64,000 nucleotides of DNA from Blautia luti (GTDB lineage: Bacteria > Bacillota > Clostridia > Lachnospirales > Lachnospiraceae). This document shows positions 9,701-17,476 of the stretch, piece by piece; the first letter of the stretch is position 1; each line of letters begins with the position of its first letter. The notes under the pieces are model-generated. The model did no database searches, was not told the DNA's origin, and was given only the letters and a program-made list of their open reading frames with translations. The DNA is taken from the NCBI RefSeq assembly GCF_033096465.1, contig NZ_AP028156.1, positions 1,322,501 through 1,386,500 on the forward strand, given 5' to 3'. The position numbers and the translations under genes were made by a program.

Positions 9701-11065
9701 ATGATCAATATTTTTGAGGTAAATGAGACAAATAAAATGATCGAGCACGAGAACCTGGACGTGCGTACTATTACAATGGGAATCAGTCTTCTGGACTGCA
9801 TCGACAGTGACCTTGAGACATTAAATAAAAAAGTTTATGATAAGATCACAACCTGTGCCAAAGATCTGGTATCTACAGGTGAAGCGATTTCCGCTGAGTA
9901 TGGGATTCCAATCGTAAATAAGAGAATTTCAGTCACTCCGATCGCACTGATCGGCGGTGCTGCATGTAAGACTACGGAAGATTTTGTAACAATCGCTGAG
10001 ACACTGGACAGAGCTGCCAAGACTGTCGGTGTGAACTTTATCGGAGGTTATTCTGCACTGGTAAGTAAGGGTATGACCCCGGCAGAGAAACTTCTGATCG
10101 AATCGATTCCACAGGCTATGGCGAAGACAGAACGTGTCTGCAGTTCTGTAAATGTTGGTTCTACACGTACTGGCATCAACATGGATGCGGTGAAGCTCAT
10201 GGGCGAGATCGTTCTGGAAACAGCCGAAGCGACCAAGGATCAGGATTCCCTTGGCTGCGCGAAGCTGGTTGTATTCTGTAATGCACCGGACGATAACCCG
10301 TTTATGGCAGGTGCGTTCCATGGTGTGACAGAAGCGGATACCATCATTAACGTAGGTGTCAGCGGACCGGGTGTTGTTAAGACTGCTCTGGAACAGGTAA
10401 GAGGAAAAGATTTTGAGACTCTCTGCGAGATGATCAAGCGCACTGCTTTCAAGGTTACACGTGTTGGTCAGCTGGTTGCCCAGGAGGCTTCCAGACGTCT
10501 TGGGGTTAAGTTTGGTATCGTGGATCTGTCTCTTGCACCTACACCTGCGATCGGTGATAGTGTTGCAGAGATCCTTGAGGAAATTGGTCTGGAACATGCA
10601 GGTGCACCGGGAACAACAGCAGCCCTTGCTCTGTTAAATGACCAGGTTAAGAAGGGTGGAGTTATGGCTTCTGCTGCAGTTGGCGGTTTAAGCGGCGCAT
10701 TTATTCCGGTCAGTGAGGATCAGGGTATGATCGATGCGGTGAATGCAGGGGCGCTTACCATTGAGAAACTAGAAGCGATGACCTGTGTATGCTCTGTAGG
10801 TCTTGATATGATCGCCATTCCTGGAGATACAAAGGCTTCTACAATTGCCGGTATTATTGCAGATGAATCTGCCATTGGTATGGTGAACCAGAAGACTACA
10901 GCGGTTCGTCTGATCCCGGTAATTGGTAAGGGTGTTGGTGAAGTGGTTGAGTTTGGTGGACTTTTAGGTTATGCACCGATCATGCCGGTGAATCAGTTCT
11001 CCTGTGATGCGTTTGTCCAGCGTGGAGGCAGAATTCCGGCGCCGATCCATAGCTTTAAGAATTAA
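9701..11065 (+). CDS. DUF711 / UPF0210 (PFL family) protein
   Basis: 454 aa, full length for the family. Conserved stretches include an N-terminal [20 protein letters not shown], a glycine-rich [12 protein letters not shown] and a C-terminal [23 protein letters not shown]. The family is distantly related to glycyl-radical enzyme folds by structure but lacks the radical Gly motif; no activity is established as far as I know. Its pairing with the upstream ACT-domain gene suggests amino-acid-responsive control. AAGGGAGAA precedes the ATG. A strong terminator follows. Confidence 0.85.
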   Translation: MINIFEVNETNKMIEHENLDVRTITMGISLLDCIDSDLETLNKKVYDKITTCAKDLVSTGEAISAEYGIPIVNKRISVTPIALIGGAACKTTEDFVTIAETLDRAAKTVGVNFIGGYSALVSKGMTPAEKLLIESIPQAMAKTERVCSSVNVGSTRTGINMDAVKLMGEIVLETAEATKDQDSLGCAKLVVFCNAPDDNPFMAGAFHGVTEADTIINVGVSGPGVVKTALEQVRGKDFETLCEMIKRTAFKVTRVGQLVAQEASRRLGVKFGIVDLSLAPTPAIGDSVAEILEEIGLEHAGAPGTTAALALLNDQVKKGGVMASAAVGGLSGAFIPVSEDQGMIDAVNAGALTIEKLEAMTCVCSVGLDMIAIPGDTKASTIAGIIADESAIGMVNQKTTAVRLIPVIGKGVGEVVEFGGLLGYAPIMPVNQFSCDAFVQRGGRIPAPIHSFKN

Positions 11066-11071
11066 AAGAAG

Positions 11072-11113
11072 AGCCAGAAACTTCGGAAATTTGGAGTTTC
11101 TGGCTTTTGTTTT
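11072..11113 (+). terminator. Terminator after the DUF711 gene
   Basis: AGCCAGAAACT paired with AGTTTCTGGCT (11-bp perfect stem, 12-base loop), followed by TTTTGTTTTG. Confidence 0.85.
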
Positions 11114-11126
11114 GTTCAGGAGGGAC

Positions 11127-11154
11127 GCGGAGCGGAAAATATTTTCCGCTCCGC
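11127..11154. repeat. 28-nt perfect palindrome
   Basis: A loop-less inverted repeat centred between 11140 and 11141; each arm is GCGGAGCGGAAAAT or its complement. It lies between two convergent genes just past a terminator. It could form a cruciform or be a protein binding site; no function can be assigned. Confidence 0.7.
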
Positions 11155-11186
11155 TGGGATTCGCAGCAAGGCGGGGGAATTTAACC

Positions 11187-11262
11187 GAATCAAGTAAGTC
11201 CCCTGCTTCAATTGCGAAAAGCAATAAGCAGTGGGTGGGGACTTGCTTGTATCAGGAGGAGA
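11187..11262. other. Long imperfect hairpin in convergent intergenic region
   Basis: Nested pairing: CAAGTAAGTCCCC with GGGGACTTGCTTG (one mismatch), then CTGCTT with AAGCAG, then ATTGC with GCAAT around a GAAAA loop. With the flanking palindrome and the two smaller hairpins in the adjacent repeat, most of 11127-11340 can fold. It may be a structured mobile-repeat remnant or an RNA; nothing indicates which. Confidence 0.5.
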
Positions 11263-11270
11263 GCAAACTC

Positions 11271-11340
11271 CTTCTGATAAACTGCGGAGCAGTTATTCGG
11301 TTATGAGCAAGTAGCGAAGCGGATTGCGAATATCCGCTTG
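11271..11340. repeat. Dispersed intergenic repeat, copy A
   Basis: About 70 bases with two hairpins (AACTGC-GGA-GCAGTT, then AAGCGGA..TCCGCTT). A closely similar copy is at 30135-30203 and a degraded one at 49038-49095. Copy A ends at the 3' end of the aminotransferase gene. Confidence 0.65.
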
Positions 11341-11342
11341 AT

Positions 11343-12434
11343 TTATAAAGATGACAGTATGTTCAGAAGCCTGGTGTTGTCCTCCAGGTTCATGATGCAG
11401 AAGCGGATGTATTCTCCGTCGAGGCATTCAAAGGAGGAACAGTCACGGATCATGAGCCCCTGTCGGATGCAGGCGTCGAAGACGTCGTAGGAGGTGAGAA
11501 CTGGCTTCTGGATCTTCAGGAGAATAAAGTTGGCGTAGGCCGGATAGGTTTTGTAGGTTGGAATTTCCACTAATGCCTGGAGCAGTCGGGTGCGTTCGGA
11601 GAGGATGAGTTCTCTGGTGCGGTGGATGTAGTCTTTGTCCTGGAGCATGAGTTCGCCGGCGAGGGCTCCGAGGCTGTTTAAGGACCATGGGACCTGTTTT
11701 TCTTTCATTTTTTTGAGAAAGTCGAGGTTTCCTGTGATTCCGTAGCCGAGGCGCATGCCTGGAGCAGCGTAGAATTTGGATACACCACGGAGAACCATAA
11801 GGTTGGTAAATTCTTTGGTGAGGGTTACGGCGGTGATCTCGCTGATGTCAGGGGCGAATTCTACATAAGTTTCGTCGATCATTACGAAGATGTTCTTTTC
11901 TGCACAGAATGTGAGGAGTTTTTGCAGGTCTTCTCTGGTGATGGCGGAAGAAGTCGGATTGTTTGGGTTGCAGATGATCAGGAAGTCATAGTTTCCTTCC
12001 AGAGTCTGGCAGAGATCGTCTACATTGAGAACGAAATTATCTTCTTCTCGGAGATGATAGTATTCCTGGGTGCTGCCGGAGAAGGAGAGTTCTCGGGAGT
12101 ATTCGGAATAGGTTGGTCCGAGGATCAGGGTGTGTTTCGGGTTTCGTTCCTGGATCAGGAGTGCAATCAGTTCGCTGGAGCCATTTCCCGGGAGAATAAA
12201 TTCTGCAGGGACATTACAGTACTCTGAGATCGTATTGCGGAGTGTTGTATAATCTCTGTCAGGATAGGAGGACAGGATGTCCAGACGGCTGGCAAGCTGT
12301 TGTTTTACATTTTCAGAAAGTCCCAGTGGATTTACGTTGGCACCGAATTTTATGATGTTTTTGGGATCCAGATGATAGACTTCGCATATTTTTTCAATAT
12401 CGCTTCCGTGAAAGACCATTTTGGTAGTTGGCAT
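11343..12434 (-). CDS. PLP-dependent aminotransferase, CobD/HisC-like
   Basis: 363-aa fold-type I PLP enzyme. The N-terminus (HGSDIEKICEVY..FGANVNPLG) resembles threonine-phosphate decarboxylase CobD, while the general frame matches histidinol-phosphate aminotransferase. PLP contacts are Asp187 (VMIDETY), Lys220 in RGVSKFYAAPG as the Schiff-base lysine, and the phosphate-binding RLGYG. No cobalamin or histidine genes are nearby, so the reaction (decarboxylation to aminopropanol phosphate, or transamination) is unresolved. It was originally divergent from the T-box-controlled transporter; an IS66 element now separates them. Confidence 0.8.
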   Translation of the reverse strand: MPTTKMVFHGSDIEKICEVYHLDPKNIIKFGANVNPLGLSENVKQQLASRLDILSSYPDRDYTTLRNTISEYCNVPAEFILPGNGSSELIALLIQERNPKHTLILGPTYSEYSRELSFSGSTQEYYHLREEDNFVLNVDDLCQTLEGNYDFLIICNPNNPTSSAITREDLQKLLTFCAEKNIFVMIDETYVEFAPDISEITAVTLTKEFTNLMVLRGVSKFYAAPGMRLGYGITGNLDFLKKMKEKQVPWSLNSLGALAGELMLQDKDYIHRTRELILSERTRLLQALVEIPTYKTYPAYANFILLKIQKPVLTSYDVFDACIRQGLMIRDCSSFECLDGEYIRFCIMNLEDNTRLLNILSSL

Positions 12435-12549
12435 ATGACATTCCTCGTTTCTGTATAATATTTCTGCTGTTTATTAGCAGTAAGTATTTTCTATCTGGTA
12501 TTTTAACACAACATAGGATTAATAACCAGCAAGGGAAAGAAAAGATACT

Positions 12550-12557
12550 TAAGATTC
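12550..12557. repeat. Target site duplication, left copy
   Basis: TAAGATTC immediately outside the left inverted repeat; identical to 14795-14802. Confidence 0.92.
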
Positions 12558-12586
12558 GTTACTGTTCAAGGGTTAGCTGGACTTGA

Positions 12587-12632
12587 GAAAACCGATGGTG
12601 TAGACTGATAACAGTCAAAGCCATCGGTTTTC
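12587..12632. terminator. Hairpin at the left end of the IS66 element
   Basis: GAAAACCGATGG pairs perfectly with CCATCGGTTTTC, with an inner GACTGATAACAGTC hairpin. It starts two bases beyond the transposase stop codon. The plus-strand side is followed by TTT; the minus-strand side has no T-run, so terminator function for the transposase is likely but not certain. Confidence 0.6.
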
Positions 12633-12633
12633 T

Positions 12634-14307
12634 TTATCCAAATATTCTGGACACTCTGTCATATATATTTGCCGGATCTTCAAGGCGCATCAAAACAAGC
12701 ATGCTCATGCATTGGCAGAGATAATCGATGCTTTCGAAACTTCTGAATGTCACGGCCTGCGCCTGTTTCCGCTTATAATTCCTTAGAAGCCTTTCGGCTT
12801 CATTATTCGTGGCAGGTACCCGGATATCATGCAGGAACAACAGATGGTTGTGCATGTATTTCTCCATTCTCAGGAATAAATTGTACCCGTCTTTATAATA
12901 ATCATTTGCCGGAATGTCTTCATATTCTTTCCGGGCAGTTTCCAGTATCTCACGGTATCGTTTTTCGAATCCGGAGACTATTTCCGGATCTGGCCCGTGT
13001 GGCTGCCGGCATCCATTTCGGAAGTGGACCATTTCCTGCACCAGTGCATGCATTTTTTTATTCCAGGTACGGTCTGGTTCATTCTCCATGCTGGCTTTCA
13101 GATACCGCAGTACATGGGCAAGGCATTCCTGATGATCTGCTCCATAATTATAAAAGGTAATATCATGGTCATGGACAAGGATCCCCTGATAGTCTTCTGT
13201 AACCGTACCCTTTACTCCTTCGTGTCCCTTTTTCTCGCGGGCAAAGTACAGGGCTTTTCCGTCCGGGGTTGCACAGACATATACCTGGCAGCTCTTTCCG
13301 TTTTCCCTGGCATTTGTACAATCCGTATGCATAACAGGGGAAAGCAGCATATCTGCATAGGCAGACCTGCGTTCAGGCTCAGTTTTTAAAGCAAACTCCC
13401 GGTTTAGTCTGCTTATCATGCCTTTGGAAATATTCAGTTTTCCACCCGTCAGGTCGGACAGAAAAGCTCTGCTCTTATCAATGGATGTACAGCAGTCATT
13501 GTTCAGAAGGAACAGAAAAGCCCGTATGCTGCCATCATAATTCACATCATCGATAACTCCATCTGGAAATGCTGCATGTGCACGTTCTCCCGTATGACTG
13601 TTATAATAAACATCTGCATGATATTCCATTACATTCAGGACCATACGGATACTTACCATCTGCTTTATGATGGTCCTGGCAGTCTTTTTAAAAGCACAGT
13701 CTTCGAGCACTTCTTCAGGTGGAGGAAGGAGGATAACTGGCTGCGTAGGCTCCTGCCTTTTCCGGCAGTGCCCTTTGTGGCCAGGCTGCCCGCCTGGTTT
13801 TCTGCCTGTTTTTTCCCTGTTGTTTGTGATCTTTTTACGTCGTACTGCTTTTGAAGAAGGAATAGAAGAGTTTTCATAATCGCGGTTGATCTGTGCCCGT
13901 AGTTTCAGATTCTTTCCCTGTTCTTCTTCCAGTCTGGATGCCGCTTCATAAAACTGATGTCTGAAAACGGCTGCTTTATCCAGTGCATCATCTCTTTGCT
14001 TTTCTGCATTCAGTGCACGGATCTCCATTTTTCGGAGTTCCTGCGCGGACCTTTTTTGTGCCTTTTCAAACTCTCGGAGCATATCCTCCAGTACCTGAAG
14101 CCAGTAATTGCGCACACGGATCGTTTCTTTGTGCGCATCTGCAAGTTCTTTTTTCAGCTTCTCAATCTTATGTTCATAAACGTTGTACTCTTTCTGATGA
14201 AGTTCTTCTAACTGGATATATCTTTCGCCAGATTCCAGTTCTTTGTTTCTGCGTTGTGCAGCTTTCAGCCGACACATGAGAGTGATATGATCATAAGTAT
14301 CAGGCAT
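12634..14307 (-). CDS. tnpC: IS66-family transposase
   Basis: 557-aa DDE transposase. The N-terminal 130 residues form a coiled coil with leucine-rich heptads. A basic KTGRKPGGQPGHKGH (about 166-180), typical of IS66 TnpC, follows, then the catalytic domain with Asp329 (MHTDCTN), Asp380 (ILVHDHD) and Glu503 (NNEAERLLR). No frameshift or stop interrupts it. GGAGG precedes the ATG. TnpA and TnpB, found in classical IS66, are absent; only a 54-aa protein lies upstream, so this belongs to a simplified branch of the family. Confidence 0.95.
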   Translation of the reverse strand: MPDTYDHITLMCRLKAAQRRNKELESGERYIQLEELHQKEYNVYEHKIEKLKKELADAHKETIRVRNYWLQVLEDMLREFEKAQKRSAQELRKMEIRALNAEKQRDDALDKAAVFRHQFYEAASRLEEEQGKNLKLRAQINRDYENSSIPSSKAVRRKKITNNREKTGRKPGGQPGHKGHCRKRQEPTQPVILLPPPEEVLEDCAFKKTARTIIKQMVSIRMVLNVMEYHADVYYNSHTGERAHAAFPDGVIDDVNYDGSIRAFLFLLNNDCCTSIDKSRAFLSDLTGGKLNISKGMISRLNREFALKTEPERRSAYADMLLSPVMHTDCTNARENGKSCQVYVCATPDGKALYFAREKKGHEGVKGTVTEDYQGILVHDHDITFYNYGADHQECLAHVLRYLKASMENEPDRTWNKKMHALVQEMVHFRNGCRQPHGPDPEIVSGFEKRYREILETARKEYEDIPANDYYKDGYNLFLRMEKYMHNHLLFLHDIRVPATNNEAERLLRNYKRKQAQAVTFRSFESIDYLCQCMSMLVLMRLEDPANIYDRVSRIFG

Positions 14308-14331
14308 ACGTTTTCCTCCGGTACAGTCCTG

Positions 14332-14496
14332 CTAAACACTGCTGACGATATCTGTGATCTTTGAGATATGATCCTCGAGATATTCGATCAGCTCTTTCTG
14401 TTTCTGGATGAATTCCTCCTGGATCTCGATCTGCCTGAGATAGCCGTCAAGAAGTTCATCACGTTTTTTTAGTTCCTGTATAAAATCAATCTCCAT
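14332..14496 (-). CDS. Small coiled-coil protein of the IS66 element
   Basis: 54 aa (MEIDFIQELKKRDELL...), almost entirely charged helix and ending ITDIVSSV. It starts at the ATG complementary to 14494-14496, preceded by AGAGAGG, and stops 24 bases before the transposase start, so the two are likely co-transcribed. It resembles neither TnpA nor TnpB of IS66 in what can be seen. It may be an accessory factor pairing with the coiled-coil N-terminus of the transposase; that is inference. Confidence 0.6.
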   Translation of the reverse strand: MEIDFIQELKKRDELLDGYLRQIEIQEEFIQKQKELIEYLEDHISKITDIVSSV

Positions 14497-14582
14497 AAAA
14501 ACAACCTCTCTTTCTTGAAAAAAGTATAGCAGAAATGCAGAAAAAAGCGAATTCCCGGAAATGACCCATTGGGCAATCTGAC

Positions 14583-14779
14583 TGTGGATAAATCTCCATT
14601 ATAAGATTAAAAATGAGCAGATATAAGGCCTCTGTCTGAAAGAATGGATAAGATTCGGTGTATAACTTTTGTGAAAAAGAACAGCAGAAAAAACTATAAA
14701 CACAGTTTTTTCTGCTGAAGATAATTATCCACAAAATAGAAAAAATAATTTCGTCACTTTTTACAATGACTTATACACA
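14583..14779. other. Cluster of DnaA-box-like 9-mers in the IS right end
   Basis: TTATCCACA at 14725-14733 (plus) and 14583-14591 (minus) match the DnaA-box consensus exactly. TTATACACA at 14771-14779 also fits TTATNCACA, and TTATACACC at 14658-14666 (minus) is one base off. All lie within 200 bases of IS non-coding DNA; the last plus-strand box abuts the terminal inverted repeat. Confidence 0.55.
14682..14717 (-). terminator. Strong hairpin in the right end of the IS, upstream of its genes
   Basis: CAGCAGAAAAAACT pairs perfectly with AGTTTTTTCTGCTG (14 bp, 8-base loop). Read on the minus strand it is followed by TTCTTTTTC. It lies upstream of both IS genes, so it could stop outside transcription entering the element. 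Confidence 0.55.
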
Positions 14780-14794
14780 CCTTTGAACAGTAAC

Positions 14795-14802
14795 TAAGAT
14801 TC
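14795..14802. repeat. Target site duplication, right copy
   Basis: TAAGATTC, identical to 12550-12557, immediately outside the right inverted repeat. Confidence 0.92.
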
Positions 14803-14833
14803 TAAAAAAGTCTGAAAAAGAAAAATAAATGTC

Positions 14834-14862
14834 TTGACATATGCACGTTACCGTGATAAAGT
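14834..14862 (+). promoter_or_regulatory. Promoter of the trp transporter operon
   Basis: TTGACA (14834-14839), 17 bases, TAAAGT (14857-14862) with an upstream TG (extended -10). It lies only about 40 bases from the IS66 right end and remains intact. Confidence 0.7.
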
Positions 14863-14869
14863 AAACACA

Positions 14870-15149
14870 TCGAAACCGAAGAGAAAGAAGAGTAAGCAGT
14901 TAAGGATCATTCCAGAGAGCGGCAGCTGGTGGGAAGCCGTATGAAACTGATTGTTGAATGGCCTTTCGAGGGCGGTCCGAAATCTTAATAACCGTGAGAG
15001 TAGGCACCGACGGGAACCGAACCCGTTATAAATCAGGAGTGTATGTTTGTACATGAGAAAGTGGACGATTCGTCAATTTGAGTGGTACCGCGATAATAAG
15101 ATTCTTATTACCGTCTCAAGCAGCAGATAGCTTGTGGCGGATTTTTTAT
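14870..15149 (+). promoter_or_regulatory. T-box leader, tryptophan specifier (TGG)
   Basis: Hallmarks in order: AGAGAG (stem I base), GGCAGCTGGTGGGAAGCC, the specifier region GAA-TGG-CCTTTCGAG with TGG at 14959-14961, and the T-box/antiterminator core AGTGGTACCGCG (15081-15092). It ends in a terminator hairpin, CCGTCTCAAGC with GCTTGTGGCGG, and ATTTTTTAT (15111-15149). In the well-studied ilv-leu leader the specifier occupies the same place in GAACTCACCTTTGAG, so TGG here reads as Trp. Uncharged tRNA-Trp should favour the antiterminator and switch on the transporter genes downstream. Confidence 0.92.
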
Positions 15150-15361
15150 ATATAAAGAGAATCTGTTATATAAAAACTGCAAAGCAGAAAAATCTGCTGA
15201 TCGCAGGAGTGTATCGCAGGAGTTGGCACATCCGGGAAAAAGAGGAATCCGGGGAGTTCTTTCTCACAGACAGTAACAAGGGATTGGCAAACATCCCTGA
15301 GACTATAGCAGTTAAAAAATCATGAACTGCTAAATAAGATGTAGAGAGAGGAATAAAGACT
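15150..15361 (+). other. Post-T-box leader, no gene
   Basis: Untranslated stretch between the T-box terminator and the first transporter gene. It contains TAGCAGTT paired with AACTGCTA (15305-15332 region), a hairpin without a T-run. No convincing coding sequence. Confidence 0.4.
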
Positions 15362-16384
15362 ATGAAAAAAAGAATGTTAACAATCGCAGCAACAGCAATG
15401 GCAACTATGATGATGGCATCACCGGTAATGGCACAGGATTTCAAGATCGGAATCTGCAACTATGTAGATGACGCTTCCCTGAACCAGATCGTAGACAATA
15501 TCCAGTCCCGTCTGAAAGAGATCGGTGAAGAGAAGGATGTAAATTTCGACGTATCCTATGATAACTGTAATGCAGATGCCAACGTTATGGAACAGATCAT
15601 TTCTGATTTTCAGGCTGATAATGTAGATTTAATGGTAGGTGTTGCAACACCTGTAGCAATGCGTATGCAGTCCGCAACAGAGGGAACCGATACACCGGTT
15701 GTATTCTCCGCAGTATCTGACCCTGTAGGAAGCGGTCTTGTAGAGGACTTAGAGGCACCTGGAGCAAATATCACAGGTACAAGTGATTATCTGGATACTT
15801 CTTCTATCATGAAACTGATTCAGGCAGTAAACCCGGACGTAAAGAAGATCGGACTTTTATATGACATCGGACAGGATTCTTCCACAACAGCGATCCAGGA
15901 AGCGAAAGATTATCTGGATAAAGAAGGAATCGAATATGTAGAGCGTACCGGTACCACAACAGATGAGGTACAGCTTGCAGCAGATGCACTGGTAGCAGAT
16001 GGCGTAGATGCGGTATTCACACCAACTGACAACACAATCATGACAGCAGAGCTTTCCATCTATGAGAAATTTATTGATGCAGGTATCCCGCAGTACACAG
16101 GAGCTGACTCCTTTGCATTAAACGGTGCATTCGTTGGATACGGTGTTGATTATGCAAACCTTGGACAGAAGACGGCAGACATGATCGCAGACATCCTTAT
16201 GAATGATGCAGATCCTGCAACAACACCTGTTGAAACTTTTGACAACGGTACTGCAACCGTAAACACAGAAACCTGCGAAGGACTTGGACTTGACTTCGAA
16301 ACTGTTAAGAAAGACTTCGAACCATTATGCACACAGGTAAATGAGATCGTTACAGCAGAGAGCTTTGACGAGGTAGAAAAATAA
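15362..16384 (+). CDS. trpX: ABC transporter substrate-binding protein (TrpX type, DUF534)
   Basis: 340-aa periplasmic-binding-protein fold of the ABC_sub_bind (PF04392) group. The Trp T-box upstream makes tryptophan the probable ligand. The signal peptide is clear (MKKRMLTIAATAMATMMMA, then SPVMA), but cleavage looks like signal peptidase I (VMA-QDF). There is no lipobox cysteine, although Gram-positive binding proteins are normally lipoproteins. Typical family features follow: GICNYVDDASLNQIVDNI, VGVATPVAM, FSAVSDPVGSGLV. A hairpin separates it from the permease gene. Confidence 0.9.
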   Translation: MKKRMLTIAATAMATMMMASPVMAQDFKIGICNYVDDASLNQIVDNIQSRLKEIGEEKDVNFDVSYDNCNADANVMEQIISDFQADNVDLMVGVATPVAMRMQSATEGTDTPVVFSAVSDPVGSGLVEDLEAPGANITGTSDYLDTSSIMKLIQAVNPDVKKIGLLYDIGQDSSTTAIQEAKDYLDKEGIEYVERTGTTTDEVQLAADALVADGVDAVFTPTDNTIMTAELSIYEKFIDAGIPQYTGADSFALNGAFVGYGVDYANLGQKTADMIADILMNDADPATTPVETFDNGTATVNTETCEGLGLDFETVKKDFEPLCTQVNEIVTAESFDEVEK

Positions 16385-16474
16385 TATTGTTCAGATTCAA
16401 CTCCCTTTCCGTCTTGGTTGTAAAAAGCAATGAATATCGGACAGGGACTGAATAAAATATTTTATGAGTATAAC

Positions 16475-16507
16475 GAACAGCAGCAGATATTTTCTGTTGC
16501 TGTTCAT
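16475..16507 (+). other. Intercistronic hairpin between binding protein and permease genes
   Basis: GAACAGCAGCAGA pairs with TCTGTTGCTGTTC (one G-U) around a short loop, with no T-run after it. Such hairpins often protect the 3' end of the binding-protein message and raise its level over the permease; that role is inferred. Confidence 0.55.
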
Positions 16508-16546
16508 TGAATGTAATAAAATAAATACAAACTGGAGGAAATTATC

Positions 16547-17473
16547 GTGACTATTGCGACTATACTCTCTCTTGGAGAGACCGCACTGAAGCTTGGCCTG
16601 ATCTGTTCGCTGACAGTTCTTGCCCTGTTTCTCAGTTATTCCATGCTGAATGTCTGTGACCTTTCCACTGATGGCTGTTTCACACTGGGAGCGGCAGTGG
16701 GAGCGGCAGTGGCAGTCAGCGGACATCCTTTTTTATCAATTTTTGCAGCTATGGCTGCGGGTGTATGCTCGGGCTTTGTGACAGCTATACTTCAGACGAA
16801 GCTTGGTGTTGACAGTCTTCTTGCCGGAATTATCGTGAATACCGGTCTTTATTCCGTGAACATTGCAGTAATGGGAGGATCTTCCCTGATCAACATGAAC
16901 AGAACAGAGACTGTATTTTCCATGATGAAAGAAACATTGAAAAATACACCGCTGAAAGGAAGAGGAGACATTGTCGTTGCCTTTATCGCAGTGGCCATTG
17001 TAATTGCTTTTCTCGTATTTTTCTTAAGGACCAGACTTGGTCTGGCAATCAGAGCAACCGGAAATAATGCAGATATGGTAAAATCTTCATCTATTAACCC
17101 GGTATTTACTACGATCGTAGGTCTCTGCGTGGCAAACTCCTTTACAGCACTTTCCGGATGTCTGTTATCCCAGTCACAGAAATCTGTAGATATTAATATC
17201 GGACAGGGAATGGTTACTATCGCACTTGCTTCCCTGCTGATCGGAGGTACGATTCTTGGCAGAGGCGGAATTTTCGTAAGAGCAGTAGGTATGGTACTTG
17301 GATCTTTTATTTTCCGTCTGGTATATACCGTTGCGCTGAGATTTAACATGCCGGCATTTATGCTGAAATTGGTATCTTCTGTGATCGTTGTACTGGCTAT
17401 TTCAGGTCCGTACCTGAAGAAACAGTGGCCGCAGATTAAGAGAAGAATGACTCACAGGAAGGGAGTACATTGA
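16547..17473 (+). CDS. trpY: ABC transporter permease (TrpY type)
   Basis: 308-aa integral membrane permease of the branched-chain/DUF534-associated class. About eight to nine hydrophobic segments are visible, among them LGLICSLTVLALFLSY and GDIVVAFIAVAIVIAFLVFF, with a conserved LSTDGCFTLGA near the N-terminus and RATGNNADMVKSSSIN, the likely contact loop for the ATPase. It starts with GTG preceded by GGAGGA. The ATPase gene follows after 3 bases. Tryptophan is the likely substrate, inferred from the T-box. Confidence 0.9.
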   Translation: MTIATILSLGETALKLGLICSLTVLALFLSYSMLNVCDLSTDGCFTLGAAVGAAVAVSGHPFLSIFAAMAAGVCSGFVTAILQTKLGVDSLLAGIIVNTGLYSVNIAVMGGSSLINMNRTETVFSMMKETLKNTPLKGRGDIVVAFIAVAIVIAFLVFFLRTRLGLAIRATGNNADMVKSSSINPVFTTIVGLCVANSFTALSGCLLSQSQKSVDINIGQGMVTIALASLLIGGTILGRGGIFVRAVGMVLGSFIFRLVYTVALRFNMPAFMLKLVSSVIVVLAISGPYLKKQWPQIKRRMTHRKGVH

Positions 17474-17476
17474 TTT

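Larger units (their letters stand above)
12558..14794 (-). mobile_element. Complete IS66-family insertion sequence with 8-bp target duplication
   Basis: A 2237-bp element. Left end 12558-12573 and right end 14779-14794 are inverted repeats (GTTACTGTTCAA identical, then one mismatch and GGT). The flanking octamers 12550-12557 and 14795-14802 are both TAAGATTC, the 8-bp duplication typical of IS66. It carries a transposase and a small upstream coiled-coil protein on the minus strand, plus about 300 bases of non-coding right end. Both ends and all transposase motifs are intact, so the insertion looks recent and possibly active. Confidence 0.95.

Noticed and set aside
12997..14279. Plus-strand reading frames through the IS66 transposase
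   Set aside because: They overlap a complete DDE transposase on the minus strand and show no motif of their own.
14995..15035. tRNA-like stretch (GGGAACCGAACCCG) considered as a tRNA gene
   Set aside because: No cloverleaf forms around it; it is part of the T-box leader's middle stems.
15134..15325. 63-codon frame after the T-box terminator
   Set aside because: It begins inside the terminator stem, has no ribosome binding site and no recognisable sequence.
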